A stretch of 64,000 nt of DNA from Niallia sp. Man26 (GTDB taxonomy: Bacteria > Bacillota > Bacilli > Bacillales > Cytobacillaceae): contig NZ_CP095743.1 in the NCBI RefSeq assembly GCF_022049065.2, forward strand, positions 1,255,001-1,319,000. The letters run 5' to 3'. Numbering within the stretch: the stretch's first letter is position 1; the number at the start of each line of letters is the position of its first letter. Positions 46,819 through 56,203 of this stretch are shown here, piece after piece. Below the pieces are notes generated by a model. The model was not told the origin of the DNA, ran no database searches, and saw nothing but the letters and a program-made list of their open reading frames with translations. The position numbers were made by a program, and so were the translations under genes.

Positions 46819-46988
46819 GCAGGATTTCCTCCTTTTATGATGATTCCTCTAAAATTTTTTTACACTTCTAATGTTTATTGTGCAAAATATCTTCTATCTT
46901 TATTCGATAAAACATATATTTTATCAAGGTTCTTTCCGATATCGGAGAGTAGGGCAACTCATGACGTTTTAGAGCAGGAGGCATCAGT

Positions 46989-48329
46989 TTGAGTAAAATT
47001 TATGTTTTAGATACAAATGTCTTGTTACAGGATCCTTATTCCATTTTTTCTTTTGAAGAAAATGATGTAGTCATTCCAGCAGTAGTTTTAGAAGAGGTAG
47101 ACAGCAAAAAAAGGTATATGGATGAAATAGGGAGGAATGCAAGACAAATATCCAGACTAATTGACAATCTAAGAGAATCAGGAAAGCTGCATGAAAGAAT
47201 ACCACTCGAAAATGGCGGCACATTACGAATCGAATTGAACCATCGCTCTTTTCACCAGCTGCAGGAAATTTTTGTGGAGAAAACAAACGATAACCGCATT
47301 CTGGCAGTTGCAAAAAACTTGTCTTTAGAGGAAGAGAAAAAAGAGGATGGACGAACTGTCATACTGGTTAGTAAGGATACGCTCGTCCGAGTGAAGGCAG
47401 ATGCAATCGGCCTTGAATCAGAGGATTTTCTGAGCGACCGGGTGGTGGAAAACGATCATCTTTATACTGGTTTTACGGATGTACAAGTAACCTTAGATAT
47501 ATTAAATAAGTTTTATGAAAAAGGGCAGCTGCTTATTTCTGAATTGGGAGCTGGTTATAATACAGGAGCTTTTTATCCAAATCAATTTATCCTCCTGAAG
47601 GATGTACTTGGTTCGTCCTCATCAGCGTTAGCAGTGGTGGATGCAACTCGTAAGTATGTGAAGAAGCTCATTTTTGATCATGAACATATATGGGGAATTC
47701 GTCCGAGAAATGTTCAGCAGACGATGGCGATTGAACTGCTGCTGAAAAGAGACTTGCCGCTTGTCACATTGATTGGCAAGGCTGGAACAGGTAAAACTTT
47801 GCTTGCATTAGCATCAGGTCTGATGCAGACAGAGGATTATGGAGATTATAAAAAACTGCTTGTTGCAAGACCGATTGTACCAATGGGGAAGGACTTAGGT
47901 TTTCTTCCTGGAGAAAAGGAAGAGAAGCTGAGACCTTGGATGCAGCCTATCTTTGATAATCTGGAGTATCTTTTCAATACAAAAAAACCAGGAGAGCTGG
48001 AAGCAATACTAGCTGGAATGGGGTCTATTGAAGTAGAGGCGTTAACCTATATAAGGGGAAGAAGCATACCAGATCAGTTCATCATCATTGATGAAGCGCA
48101 AAACTTAACAAAGCATGAAGTGAAAACGATTCTGACACGAGTGGGAGAAGGCAGTAAAATAGTACTCATGGGAGATCCGGAGCAAATTGACCATCCGTAT
48201 CTTGATGCTTTCAATAATGGTTTGACATATGTAGTCGAAAGGTTTAAAGACCAGCAGATTGCAGGGCATGTCAAGCTTGTCAAAGGAGAGCGGTCTGGTT
48301 TAGCCCAATTGGCTGCAGACCTGCTGTAA
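46989..48329 (+). CDS. ylaK: PhoH family protein with N-terminal PIN domain (PhoH2, YlaK)
   Basis: The 446-residue protein joins a PIN RNase domain (about 1-140; YVLDTNVLLQDP with acidic Asp8) to a PhoH ATPase domain (about 240-440; Walker A IGKAGTGKTLLALA, Walker B IIDEAQN). PIN-PhoH proteins act as ATP-dependent RNA helicase/RNases in the cases studied. Start is TTG after GGAGGC. It corresponds to B. subtilis ylaK and is cytoplasmic. Confidence 0.94.
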   Translation: MSKIYVLDTNVLLQDPYSIFSFEENDVVIPAVVLEEVDSKKRYMDEIGRNARQISRLIDNLRESGKLHERIPLENGGTLRIELNHRSFHQLQEIFVEKTNDNRILAVAKNLSLEEEKKEDGRTVILVSKDTLVRVKADAIGLESEDFLSDRVVENDHLYTGFTDVQVTLDILNKFYEKGQLLISELGAGYNTGAFYPNQFILLKDVLGSSSSALAVVDATRKYVKKLIFDHEHIWGIRPRNVQQTMAIELLLKRDLPLVTLIGKAGTGKTLLALASGLMQTEDYGDYKKLLVARPIVPMGKDLGFLPGEKEEKLRPWMQPIFDNLEYLFNTKKPGELEAILAGMGSIEVEALTYIRGRSIPDQFIIIDEAQNLTKHEVKTILTRVGEGSKIVLMGDPEQIDHPYLDAFNNGLTYVVERFKDQQIAGHVKLVKGERSGLAQLAADLL

Positions 48330-48529
48330 TAAAGTATGTGCATCTATTTCAGGCTGTTGTGACAGTATATCCTTCTGAAAGTGTGTCTGATAAAAACGCA
48401 TCTCGATTGACAGCTTGAGATCACGTTTAGAAAGATAAGCGGTTTCAAAACAGCCTGGCATAGTTGGATTTAAAGTACTTTAGTTAGTAACCATAAAAAG
48501 GGCAAGCTGATATAACTAAAAAGCAATGT

Positions 48530-49021
48530 TTAAGTAAGTTCAAATCCTGTGATGGACGTTAACGGCGTTTGGTCTATTCCTTTGTTTTTAAAAAATAAAT
48601 GAATAGGTCCGCTGTCCGTTAGCGGCTTTCCGTTTTTGCAGAAAAGCAGCACCATCTCATCTACAACGCTTAGTGGGTAAGTAAGCTCCTTTTCTGCAGA
48701 TTGGATCACAATTTGCTCTGCTTCTTTTAATGGCTCGGCATTTTTTATAAAAGGCGCAAGCGGCATGTAAAATGTACCTGTTATTATCTCTTGTTTTTTA
48801 AATTTTTTTCCTGCAGCTTTTTCAGGCAAATGTGCACCTTCAAGCAATTCCCGGTCCCAGTGCTTCGAAACCTCTTTCGTATATGCTTCCAAATCAGACT
48901 CAGATTGCGTCAAAGCAAATATTTCCTCACTTGTTTTTTTTCGGTCATCAAAAATCCAAACACTTGGATCGATAGTAATTGGAAATGCGACTAATCCCTT
49001 TACTTGCATGATTTGGTTCAT
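48530..49021 (-). CDS. ylaL: YlaL family protein
   Basis: The 163-residue protein opens MNQIMQVKGLVAFPITIDPS and contains ITGTFYMPLAPFIKNAEP. It resembles YlaL of B. subtilis in start, length and position (between ylaK and ylaN). No membrane segment, signal peptide or named catalytic motif. The ATG follows AGGAGAGA. Function is unknown. Confidence 0.78.
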   Translation of the reverse strand: MNQIMQVKGLVAFPITIDPSVWIFDDRKKTSEEIFALTQSESDLEAYTKEVSKHWDRELLEGAHLPEKAAGKKFKKQEIITGTFYMPLAPFIKNAEPLKEAEQIVIQSAEKELTYPLSVVDEMVLLFCKNGKPLTDSGPIHLFFKNKGIDQTPLTSITGFELT

Positions 49022-49236
49022 ATTTTTATCTCTCCTGTCTGTATGACTGCAATTAGTATGTATGTTTTTAGTATATCTTTTCTATGTTTCTTTGTCAGTT
49101 TTTAACTTTCGGCAGGTAAGGAGAATTCTAGATTAGCTTTCCTGTAAATAACTTTCTTGTGATAGTTCTTGCAATTTTCCTATGTTGAGTTTAAACTTTA
49201 TAGATAGGATAATCGCTCGGAAACGGGGGGATAGGG

Positions 49237-49518
49237 TTGACTTCTGATATGATCATAAACCATAAAGAGAAAGCAAATGCACTGTTAAAAGCAGATGCTG
49301 ACAAAATACTAAAGCTTATAAAAGTTCAAATGGATAACTTAACAATGCCGCAATGTCCTTTATATGAAGAAGTTCTGGATACACAAATGTTTGGATTATC
49401 CAAGGAGATAGATTTTGCTATTCGGTTAGGGTTAGTGGAAGAAAGCGTCGGCAAGAAGATACTAGACGAATTAGAAAAAGAACTCTCAGTATTACATGAA
49501 GCGTCTATAAGAAAATAA
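49237..49518 (+). CDS. ylaN: YlaN (UPF0358), iron-linked small protein
   Basis: The 93-residue helical protein contains the near-invariant stretch [20 protein letters not shown] with the Cys. YlaN is essential in B. subtilis unless iron is added, and recent work links it to iron binding and antagonism of Fur. Start is TTG after GGGGGG. The gene upstream of ftsW is ylaN here as in B. subtilis, but ylaM (glutaminase) is missing. Confidence 0.92.
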   Translation: MTSDMIINHKEKANALLKADADKILKLIKVQMDNLTMPQCPLYEEVLDTQMFGLSKEIDFAIRLGLVEESVGKKILDELEKELSVLHEASIRK

Positions 49519-49524
49519 TAAGCG

Positions 49525-49560
49525 AACTCAAACAAACGAACTTATTGTTTGAGTTTTTTT
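49525..49560 (+). terminator. Terminator of ylaN
   Basis: A stem AACTCAAACAA/TTGTTTGAGTT with a 9-base loop and T-run. Confidence 0.88.
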
Positions 49561-49707
49561 ATTGTTGAAATCCATGTGATATTTTTTATATCATGTTAGA
49601 ATAGTAAAAGCAGCAAAAGAAAAACTTCCAAGCTAATAGGCAGGAATTGAAACAAATGGCAGCGAATGTATTGTCATTGCTTAAACTTTAGTAAGGGGTA
49701 GCAGCGG

Positions 49708-50931
49708 ATGTTCAAAAAAATCTTAAAATCATATGATTATACACTGATTGTTGCAATGGTATTACTTTCTCTATTTGGAGTAATTATGATATACAGTGCC
49801 AGTATGGTATCATCTGTCCAATATTATGGGGAAGACAGCAGCAGTTTCTTTTATAAGAAACAGATTCTTAACTTGCTTGTGGCAGGAGTGGCCTTTATTG
49901 TTGTCGCCCTTTTTCCTTATAAGGCATTTATGAGCAATAGATTTCTCGTTCCCATGGTTTTTATATCGTTAATTGGTCTTTTCGGTGTTTTTGTTCTTGG
50001 TCATGTGGCAGGAAATGCACAAAGCTGGTATAAGCTTGGAACGGCAAGCCTGCAGCCTGCGGAATTCGTTAAGCTGTCGGTGATTGTTTATCTCTCCGCC
50101 ATCTATGCGAAAAAGCAATCTTACATAAACGAATTTAACAGAGGGGTTGCACCTCCGCTCGCATACTTATTGCTTGTATGTATGCTTGTCGGCTTACAGC
50201 CTGACTTTGGAACAGCAGCGATAATCTTCATGATTGCGGCAACGATTATTATCTGTTCCGGAATGAGTTTGAAGAACTTGTCAAAGCTAGCCGGCATCGG
50301 CCTTGCTGTAGTGGCAATTGCTGTAGTAGTTCTTCAGCTTTTTGGCAAAGATGTCTTGACTGAAAAGCAGCTGAGCAGGATTTTCGTATTTATGGATTCG
50401 CCTTTTGCTGAAGACATGGTCCAATCCACCGGCTACCAAATGAGCAACTCGCTTATTGCCATAGGCGGAGGAGGCTTAAAAGGTCTTGGATTAGGACAGG
50501 GTATACAAAAGCTCGGATATTTAACAGACGGCCACACAGACTTCATTATGGCGGTAATTGCAGAAGAGCTCGGTATTTTTGGAGTAGGCTTTGTAGTCGT
50601 ATGCTTAAGCTATATCGTGTTAAGAGGTATATATATTGGATTGAAATGCAAAGATCCTTTTGGCAGCCTCCTTGCAATCGGGATTTCAAGCATGATTGGC
50701 ATCCAGTCTTTCATTAACATCGGCGGTGTGTCAGGAGTGATACCTCTAACAGGTGTTCCGCTCCCTTTCGTAAGCTACGGAGGGTCATCGCTTGTACAGC
50801 TCGCCATAGGCATGGGAATATTGCTGAATGTTTCGATGTTCACTAAATATGAAAAAGTGTATAAAAATCGAGAAGAGGCTGTTCCTGAGGTTCCTTTGAG
50901 AAAAAGAATCGCACAGCAGGAAAGAATCTAG
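49708..50931 (+). CDS. ftsW: Cell-division lipid II polymerase FtsW
   Basis: The 407-residue SEDS-family membrane protein has about ten helices and the signature loop PLTGVPLPFVSYGGSSL, together with LQPDFGTAAI and GHTDFIMAVIAEELG. It polymerises lipid II in septal wall synthesis with a class B penicillin-binding protein. The ATG follows AAGGGGTAGC. It is monocistronic. In B. subtilis pycA and ctaA follow; here neither is present. Confidence 0.95.
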   Translation: MFKKILKSYDYTLIVAMVLLSLFGVIMIYSASMVSSVQYYGEDSSSFFYKKQILNLLVAGVAFIVVALFPYKAFMSNRFLVPMVFISLIGLFGVFVLGHVAGNAQSWYKLGTASLQPAEFVKLSVIVYLSAIYAKKQSYINEFNRGVAPPLAYLLLVCMLVGLQPDFGTAAIIFMIAATIIICSGMSLKNLSKLAGIGLAVVAIAVVVLQLFGKDVLTEKQLSRIFVFMDSPFAEDMVQSTGYQMSNSLIAIGGGGLKGLGLGQGIQKLGYLTDGHTDFIMAVIAEELGIFGVGFVVVCLSYIVLRGIYIGLKCKDPFGSLLAIGISSMIGIQSFINIGGVSGVIPLTGVPLPFVSYGGSSLVQLAIGMGILLNVSMFTKYEKVYKNREEAVPEVPLRKRIAQQERI

Positions 50932-50934
50932 CAT

Positions 50935-50972
50935 AAAGAAGATGCCCTAGTGGATTAGGGCATCTTCTTTAA
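50935..50972 (+). terminator. Terminator of ftsW
   Basis: A 15-bp stem AAAGAAGATGCCCTA/TAGGGCATCTTCTTT with a short loop. Confidence 0.95.
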
Positions 50973-51175
50973 TTTTCCTATGTAAGTGAAGTATATCCAT
51001 TTCAGTTATTTTATTTGGCTAACGGGGCAATTAGATTTATAATAGATTGTGGGTCGAAGGAATCTATTTCGCATAGAGAGACTTTTATTTTTTTGTAAAA
51101 AAATGCGGAAAAAAAGATTGAAATATGTTTTAATTATAAAAGGGCCTTTTTTCATCGTTTAAATGTTGTTAATAA

Positions 51176-51193
51176 TTGTGAAATTGGGCACAA
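51176..51193 (+). promoter_or_regulatory. Rex-like operator upstream of ctaB
   Basis: TTGTGAA, four bases, GGCACAA matches the Rex consensus TTGTGAA-N4-TTCACAA at 12 of 14 positions. It lies 130 bp before ctaB in a gap of 390 bp without genes. It could control ctaB by NADH/NAD ratio. Confidence 0.45.
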
Positions 51194-51322
51194 ACAATCA
51201 TTTACCTTTATGTTTATATAAAGGAAAGATGAGTTTAAGTGGGAATGAACAGTAATTCCAATTGCACTTTTAAGCTTTTTATAAAGGATATAGATTTGGT
51301 TTAAATAAGGGAGGAAACATCT

Positions 51323-52249
51323 ATGGCAAATTATAGAGCGTATCCTGAAGCTCAGGTTGACGGGGAAGAATCACTGCCAAAAACATCTGCGTGGAAGGAT
51401 TTCTTAGCGCTGATCAAAGTAGGTATTGTAAATTCTAACCTAATTACAGTCTTTACAGGATTGTGGCTGGCGCTGCATTTTTCTGGAGAGAAATTTTTGG
51501 TGAATATCGACACAGTCTTGTATACATTAATTGGTTCAGCCTTAATTATTGCAGGATCTTGTGCACTAAACAATTATATTGACAGGGATATTGATCCGCT
51601 GATGGAAAGAACTAAGGAGAGACCGACTGTTACTGGGAAAGTCACACCAGGCAAGGTTGCAGTTCTCGGATTCGGTTTGCTTGCAATCGGAACATTCTTT
51701 ATGCTTCTAACGACTATCTCTGCAACGGTGATTGCATTGGTAGGAGCTTTCAGCTATGTGGTTGTCTACACAATGTGGTCTAAGAGAAGACTTGTTTCAA
51801 ACACAGTTATCGGTAGCTTTTCCGGTGCTGTTCCGCCTTTAATCGGTTGGGCGGCAATTGATCCGAATCTTGATATTATGGCATGGAGCTTGTTCTTAAT
51901 TATGTTCTTCTGGCAGCCACCGCATTTCTATGCATTGGCAATTAGAAGAGTAGAGGAGTACAGAGCAGCAGGAGTGCCGATGCTTCCTGTTGTAAAAGGC
52001 TTTGAAGTAACAAAAAAACATACGTATGCATGGGTTATCGCTTTACTTCCATTGCCATTCTTATTAGTGAAACTTGGTATTCCTTTCTTAATTCTGGCAA
52101 CATTGCTTAATATCGGCTGGATTATCACAGGTATTATTGCAAGCAAGAAAAAGGACGAGATTAAATGGGCGACTGCTATGTTCGTATATTCTCTTCAATA
52201 TATGACCATTTTATTCGTTGCCATGGTCCTTGTCACATTCATCATCTAA
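51323..52249 (+). CDS. ctaB: Protoheme IX farnesyltransferase (heme O synthase)
   Basis: The 308-residue membrane protein has about eight helices and the prenyltransferase motif [19 protein letters not shown], plus [20 protein letters not shown]. It makes heme O from protoheme and farnesyl diphosphate for terminal oxidases. The ATG follows GGGAGGAAAC. The usual neighbours ctaA upstream and ctaCDEFG downstream are missing. Without ctaA, heme O would not be turned into heme A unless that gene lies elsewhere. Confidence 0.96.
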   Translation: MANYRAYPEAQVDGEESLPKTSAWKDFLALIKVGIVNSNLITVFTGLWLALHFSGEKFLVNIDTVLYTLIGSALIIAGSCALNNYIDRDIDPLMERTKERPTVTGKVTPGKVAVLGFGLLAIGTFFMLLTTISATVIALVGAFSYVVVYTMWSKRRLVSNTVIGSFSGAVPPLIGWAAIDPNLDIMAWSLFLIMFFWQPPHFYALAIRRVEEYRAAGVPMLPVVKGFEVTKKHTYAWVIALLPLPFLLVKLGIPFLILATLLNIGWIITGIIASKKKDEIKWATAMFVYSLQYMTILFVAMVLVTFII

Positions 52250-52318
52250 GTAAGAGGATATTCTATCAATGGATAGACACGATCATTCAACATAACTCCA
52301 ATACTTAAGGCAGACTTA

Positions 52319-52380
52319 CTTAACAGTAATTCCTAAAGCAGGCACAGTATACTTGATTCTTGCTTTAGGAAGCCGTTAAG
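52319..52380. other. Large inverted repeat between ctaB and the DUF420 gene
   Basis: TTCCTAAAGCA (52330-52340) pairs with TGCTTTAGGAA (52361-52371), and outer arms CTTAAC (52319-52324) pair with GTTAAG (52375-52380). There is no T-run, so it is not a standard terminator. It sits where ctaCDEFG lie in relatives. Confidence 0.75.
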
Positions 52381-52558
52381 ATGAAAGGGAAAGCTAGACA
52401 AACTTTGGAGAGATTGTCGAATAGAAGTGTTATCCTTTTGCTAGAATATCCTTTTTTTGTCTTGCTTGTTTCGTACATATTTTTATTGTGTGCAAGGTAC
52501 ACTTGTTAAAAGCTTAGGGAATTCCCTTTAAAAATACTTATTTAGAGAGGGTTTGAAA

Positions 52559-53026
52559 ATGAATTATTCACTACCGGTTTTACCTACTATTAGCACTGCA
52601 TTTATTGTATTGAGTGCGATTTTTGTCGCAATTGGCTGGGGCTTAATAATCAAACGAAAATTGGAAGCACATCAAAAAGCAATGCTTATTGGCGCAATCT
52701 GTGCGGTTATTTTCTTTGTCATCTACGCTTCCAGAACTATTTTTATTGGGAATACTGCATTCGGTGGACCAGATGATATTAAAATATACTACACAATATT
52801 TCTGATTTTTCATATCACTTTAGCAACAACAGGCGCTGTGTTAGGAATTACGATGCTTGTCACAGGTTATAAGAAGAAATATGAAATTCACCGTAAGATT
52901 GGCCCAACTACGAGCATCATCTGGTTCTTCACTGCCATTACCGGTGTTGCGGTTTATTTACTGCTTTATGTAATCTATCATGGCGGAGAGACTACCTCTG
53001 TTATTAAAGCTATACTAGGATTTTAA
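52559..53026 (+). CDS. DUF420 membrane protein (YozB-like)
   Basis: The protein (155 residues) has four to five helices and His residues in HRKIGP and FHITL that fit the DUF420 family, often encoded after ctaG near cytochrome oxidase genes. I start at ATG 52559, seven bases after GAGAGGG; a TTG two codons earlier is possible. Its role is unknown, possibly oxidase assembly. It is monocistronic here. Confidence 0.85.
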   Translation: MNYSLPVLPTISTAFIVLSAIFVAIGWGLIIKRKLEAHQKAMLIGAICAVIFFVIYASRTIFIGNTAFGGPDDIKIYYTIFLIFHITLATTGAVLGITMLVTGYKKKYEIHRKIGPTTSIIWFFTAITGVAVYLLLYVIYHGGETTSVIKAILGF

Positions 53027-53132
53027 TTTCTAAAAAGTTCAGTCTATCAGATTTTATTTTAATAATGCTATACTATTTAGTAAGCAGCAAACATATAATG
53101 ATAGAAATGATGGTAGAGAGGGGGTTCAGCCT

Positions 53133-54191
53133 CTGAAGACATTACTCAGAATTGTAATTATTATTTCTATATTGCTAGCGGTCTGGTTTTACATGAGTAT
53201 TACTGATACAAGTGAAAACTCTGATGCCCTTGTAGATGACGGCACGAACTCAGCGAAAGTCGATGAAGGTCTTTCAGAAGAAGCGGACGAAGACACATCG
53301 ATTTCAATGCCTGAAGAGGGGCTTGGAAGCATGATCGGCAGCAGTGCAAAGGACCTTGTCAAAAAATACGGAGAACCAGCAAGAAAAGACCCATCCAATT
53401 ACGAATATGAATGGTGGATATACAATCAAGATTCCTCTAAATATTTTCAGGTTGGTGTGCTCGATGATAAAGTGGTGACGATTTTTGCAATTGGACAAGA
53501 TGTGAACATAGCTCCGTACAAGATTGGCGAAGAAATCGGCAATATATATGAAAAGACACCAATCGAGACAAATATCAGTTTGAATTATGAGGACTCCTCC
53601 TACCGGTTTGAGCTTTCAGAAGATGAAATTAACAACAGGCCTCTTGTGAAAATGGGCGATTATTATGTGCAGCTGTACTTTGATAAGTTTACAGGAACAC
53701 TCTCAAGCGTCCGTTATATGGATGCACGAACATTGCTTCAAATCAGGCCGTATGAGCTTGTATACAGAGGAGAGCTTTTGGAAGCAGATTTGGTAGTGAA
53801 GGAAAATGAAGCTGTTGAGGATGGCAATGAACGTCAAATATTAGATATTACGAATGTTATTAGAAGCAGGTTTAATTTAGGGAAGGTTCAATGGGATGAA
53901 GACACAGCAACAGTAGCTTTAGGTCATAGTGTAGATATGTATGATACGAAGAATTTTTCCCATACATCTGATAAATATGGCGACCTGGAGGAACGGCTCA
54001 AGACAGGAGATGTTTTTTATCAGCTTGCAGGGGAAAATATAGCAGCGGGATACACAGATGCAGCTGCTGTTATGGAAGGCTGGCTGAACAGCAAGGGGCA
54101 CAGGGAATGCCTCTTGAATGAAAGCTTCACCCATTTAGGTGTAGGAGTATATAATAAATACTACACGCAAAACTTTATTGAAAAATGGTAA
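53133..54191 (+). CDS. ylbC: YlbC, CAP-domain protein with N-terminal anchor
   Basis: The protein (352 residues) has an N-terminal hydrophobic anchor (KTLLRIVIIISILLAVWFYM), a charged linker, a CAP-associated domain (about 75-210) and a C-terminal CAP/SCP domain with GHSVDMYDTKNFSH, AGENIAAGY and HRECLLNESFTHLGVGVY. The full anchor is read only from CTG at 53133, seven bases after AGGGGGT; the next start, TTG 53172, would cut the anchor in half and has no ribosome site. CTG starts are rare. Probably surface-exposed; function is unknown. Confidence 0.85.
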   Translation: MKTLLRIVIIISILLAVWFYMSITDTSENSDALVDDGTNSAKVDEGLSEEADEDTSISMPEEGLGSMIGSSAKDLVKKYGEPARKDPSNYEYEWWIYNQDSSKYFQVGVLDDKVVTIFAIGQDVNIAPYKIGEEIGNIYEKTPIETNISLNYEDSSYRFELSEDEINNRPLVKMGDYYVQLYFDKFTGTLSSVRYMDARTLLQIRPYELVYRGELLEADLVVKENEAVEDGNERQILDITNVIRSRFNLGKVQWDEDTATVALGHSVDMYDTKNFSHTSDKYGDLEERLKTGDVFYQLAGENIAAGYTDAAAVMEGWLNSKGHRECLLNESFTHLGVGVYNKYYTQNFIEKW

Positions 54192-54204
54192 AAGGTTAAC
54201 TGCA

Positions 54205-54248
54205 GCACTTTTATTGCTAAGAATCCACTTAACAATAAAAGTGCTTTT
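54205..54248 (+). terminator. Terminator of ylbC
   Basis: A 12-bp stem GCACTTTTATTG/CAATAAAAGTGC, long loop, TTTTTT tail. Confidence 0.9.
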
Positions 54249-54342
54249 TTATGCCCAATTTTCTTTTGCCAACTAGGCACCTTTTAAGGAAGTTAACATA
54301 TAGTAAGGTAGGCAAATTCAGCGTAATAGAGGTGAAAAAAGC

Positions 54343-54765
54343 ATGTCAGGTAAACAACTTCATCCTTCAGTCCAACAATTTAAAGAGTTTGTGAAAGAGA
54401 ATCCCCACATTATTCAAGAGGTGAGAAGTGGCGAAGCAACATGGCAGCAGTTATTTGAAGATTGGTACTTGCTGGGAGAAGAAGACGCTCGCTGGAGCAG
54501 TGAGCAAAATACAGGGCAAAGTACAGAAAAAACCGAAGAGACAGGAACAAATACAAGTAAATCATTATGGATGTCTTCTATTATGGATTCCATAAAAAAT
54601 ATGGATCAAAATCAGCTGCAAGGCTATATCGCTAATATCAACCAAGCGCTTGGTACAATTCAAGGTGTCATTGCGCAGTTTTCTCCAAACAGCAGCCCCT
54701 CTCAAGAGGCCAGCAAAGGTAAAGTGCAACAGCCGACAGGTCCTTTTGCATTTAGAAAAGATTAA
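54343..54765 (+). CDS. ylbD: YlbD, putative spore coat protein
   Basis: The 140-residue protein is hydrophilic and rich in Gln and Ser. It contains HPSVQQFKEFVKENPHIIQE and WQQLFEDWYLLGEEDARWSS, the YlbD-type coat protein pattern. The ATG follows GAGGTG. It lies 12 bp before ylbE, so the two form an operon. In B. subtilis the pair is also adjacent. Spore coat assignment is by family. Confidence 0.85.
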   Translation: MSGKQLHPSVQQFKEFVKENPHIIQEVRSGEATWQQLFEDWYLLGEEDARWSSEQNTGQSTEKTEETGTNTSKSLWMSSIMDSIKNMDQNQLQGYIANINQALGTIQGVIAQFSPNSSPSQEASKGKVQQPTGPFAFRKD

Positions 54766-54777
54766 GGAGGCAAATCT

Positions 54778-55017
54778 TTGAGGAAAAACGTGAAAGAGTA
54801 CTTAGAGGAAAACAGGGAATTGCAGCAATTTATCCGGGAACAGCCGCTTTGGTACAGACAATTAAGCAGAAATCCAGGTGAATTACAGAGTTTTGAAGTT
54901 GCTTCATTACATTATTATAAAAAGACTATTCCTCATCATGTGGAGAAGTTTTCCAATGGTGTCCAAATGGCCTCGATGATGGTCGGGATGTTCCAAGCAA
55001 TGAACTCACAATCGTGA
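54778..55017 (+). CDS. ylbE: YlbE-like protein
   Basis: The 79-residue protein has the family opening KNVKEYLEENRELQQFIREQ and PLWYRQLSRNPGE, with SMMVGMFQAMNSQS at the end. Start is TTG six bases after GGAGGCAAA. It follows ylbD by 12 bp. Function is unknown; probably sporulation-related by its partner. Confidence 0.88.
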   Translation: MRKNVKEYLEENRELQQFIREQPLWYRQLSRNPGELQSFEVASLHYYKKTIPHHVEKFSNGVQMASMMVGMFQAMNSQS

Positions 55018-55105
55018 TGGTAAATTTTCGGCACTCTGTGTGAGTAAAAAGGGAAGCAGCAGCGAATACTAAACGAAAAGAATTCATGTTAGGGAGCTGT
55101 TCCTT

Positions 55106-55519
55106 ATGAAAAAAATTCTAATGTTTTGTATTCCTGCTTTATTCCTTTTGAATGGCTGCAACAATGACGTTCCAGATCCTCAAGTGAAGGAGGAAGGACA
55201 AGCAGCAATGAATTTAGGAAGTGAAACAGCATTAGCATCAGCATACGTTCAGAGTCAAGATATTACCGTGCATTACCTCATTAAGGGTAATAATGTTTAT
55301 ATTGATTGTAAAGCACCATCTCTTTCTTTTCGCGAAGACAGTGGCAAGGAAACAGGGAAAATTATATTAGAAATGGACGGCAAGAATGTAGGGGAATACA
55401 AAAGCGCCGCATTTGTTGTCAGGAATGTAGAAAGCGGCCAGCACCAAGCTCTTCTTAAAATTATTAATAACAAAGGGATAAATTTGTTTCAAAAAGAATT
55501 TAGCGTGACAATCAACTAA
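55106..55519 (+). CDS. Hypothetical lipoprotein
   Basis: The 137-residue product has a lipoprotein signal (MKKILMFCIPALFLLNGCNN, lipobox LNGC) and a mature beta-rich domain resembling a small immunoglobulin-like or sandwich fold (LIKGNNVYIDCKAPSLSF). The ATG follows AGGGAGC. It lies between ylbE and ylbF, where B. subtilis has no such gene. I do not recognise the family. Confidence 0.7.
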   Translation: MKKILMFCIPALFLLNGCNNDVPDPQVKEEGQAAMNLGSETALASAYVQSQDITVHYLIKGNNVYIDCKAPSLSFREDSGKETGKIILEMDGKNVGEYKSAAFVVRNVESGQHQALLKIINNKGINLFQKEFSVTIN

Positions 55520-55617
55520 GTCCTGTTAAGGCAGGTTTATGTACAGCTGTTTTCGTAACAGATTGCTTTCTTTTCTCGTATTTATCAGTTAAAATGAGAA
55601 TTGGAGGTGAGCTAATC

Positions 55618-56064
55618 GTGCTTGCTACAACTGAAATGCTTATGTTACAAGAAGAGGCAGAGTCCATAGCGGAAATGATATTGGAATCAGATGTGGCAGA
55701 ACAATATCGTATGCGCATGGCAAACCTTATAACTGATAAAGAAACACAGGGGAAAATCATTTCTTTTAATGAAATGAAAGAACTGTACGAAGAAGTGCAG
55801 CGCTTCGGCAAATATCATCCTGAGTATAAGAGAGTTATGATGGAAATCAGACAGCTCAAAAGGGATATGGATATGGACGAGAATGTTGCTGCATTTAAGA
55901 TAGCAGAAAATAATCTGCAAAAATTGCTCGATGAGGTCAGTGTTATCATCGGAAGATCTGTTTCTGAATTCGTAAAGGTACCAACAGGAAACCCATTCTT
56001 CGATGAGCTTTCCGGCTGCAGCGGAGGCTGCGGAAGCGGAGGCAGCTGCAGCTGTTCGGCATAA
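55618..56064 (+). CDS. ricF: RicF/YlbF, Fe-S subunit of the RNase Y accessory complex
   Basis: The 148-residue protein has a helical core (RFGKYHPEYKRVMMEIRQLK) and a C-terminal Cys cluster (SGCSGGCGSGGSCSCSA) that binds an iron-sulfur cluster in the RicA-RicF-RicT complex. The complex directs RNase Y cleavage and is needed for competence, biofilm and sporulation. I start at GTG 55618, after GGAGGTGA; the ATG at 55594 precedes the ribosome site. Confidence 0.92.
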   Translation: MLATTEMLMLQEEAESIAEMILESDVAEQYRMRMANLITDKETQGKIISFNEMKELYEEVQRFGKYHPEYKRVMMEIRQLKRDMDMDENVAAFKIAENNLQKLLDEVSVIIGRSVSEFVKVPTGNPFFDELSGCSGGCGSGGSCSCSA

Positions 56065-56071
56065 ATGATAG

Positions 56072-56102
56072 AAGGCGATGATGATTGCTTCATCGCCTTT
56101 TT
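56072..56102 (+). terminator. Terminator of ricF
   Basis: A 10-bp stem AAGGCGATGA/TCATCGCCTT with an 8-base loop and TTTTTT. Confidence 0.9.
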
Positions 56103-56203
56103 TATGGATTAATGAAGGCGGAACCTTTCTAAAATTTACATAATTCATATGAATTTTTTTATTGCTATGCTAGAATATAAAAAAATAGAAGCGGGGGAAT
56201 ATC

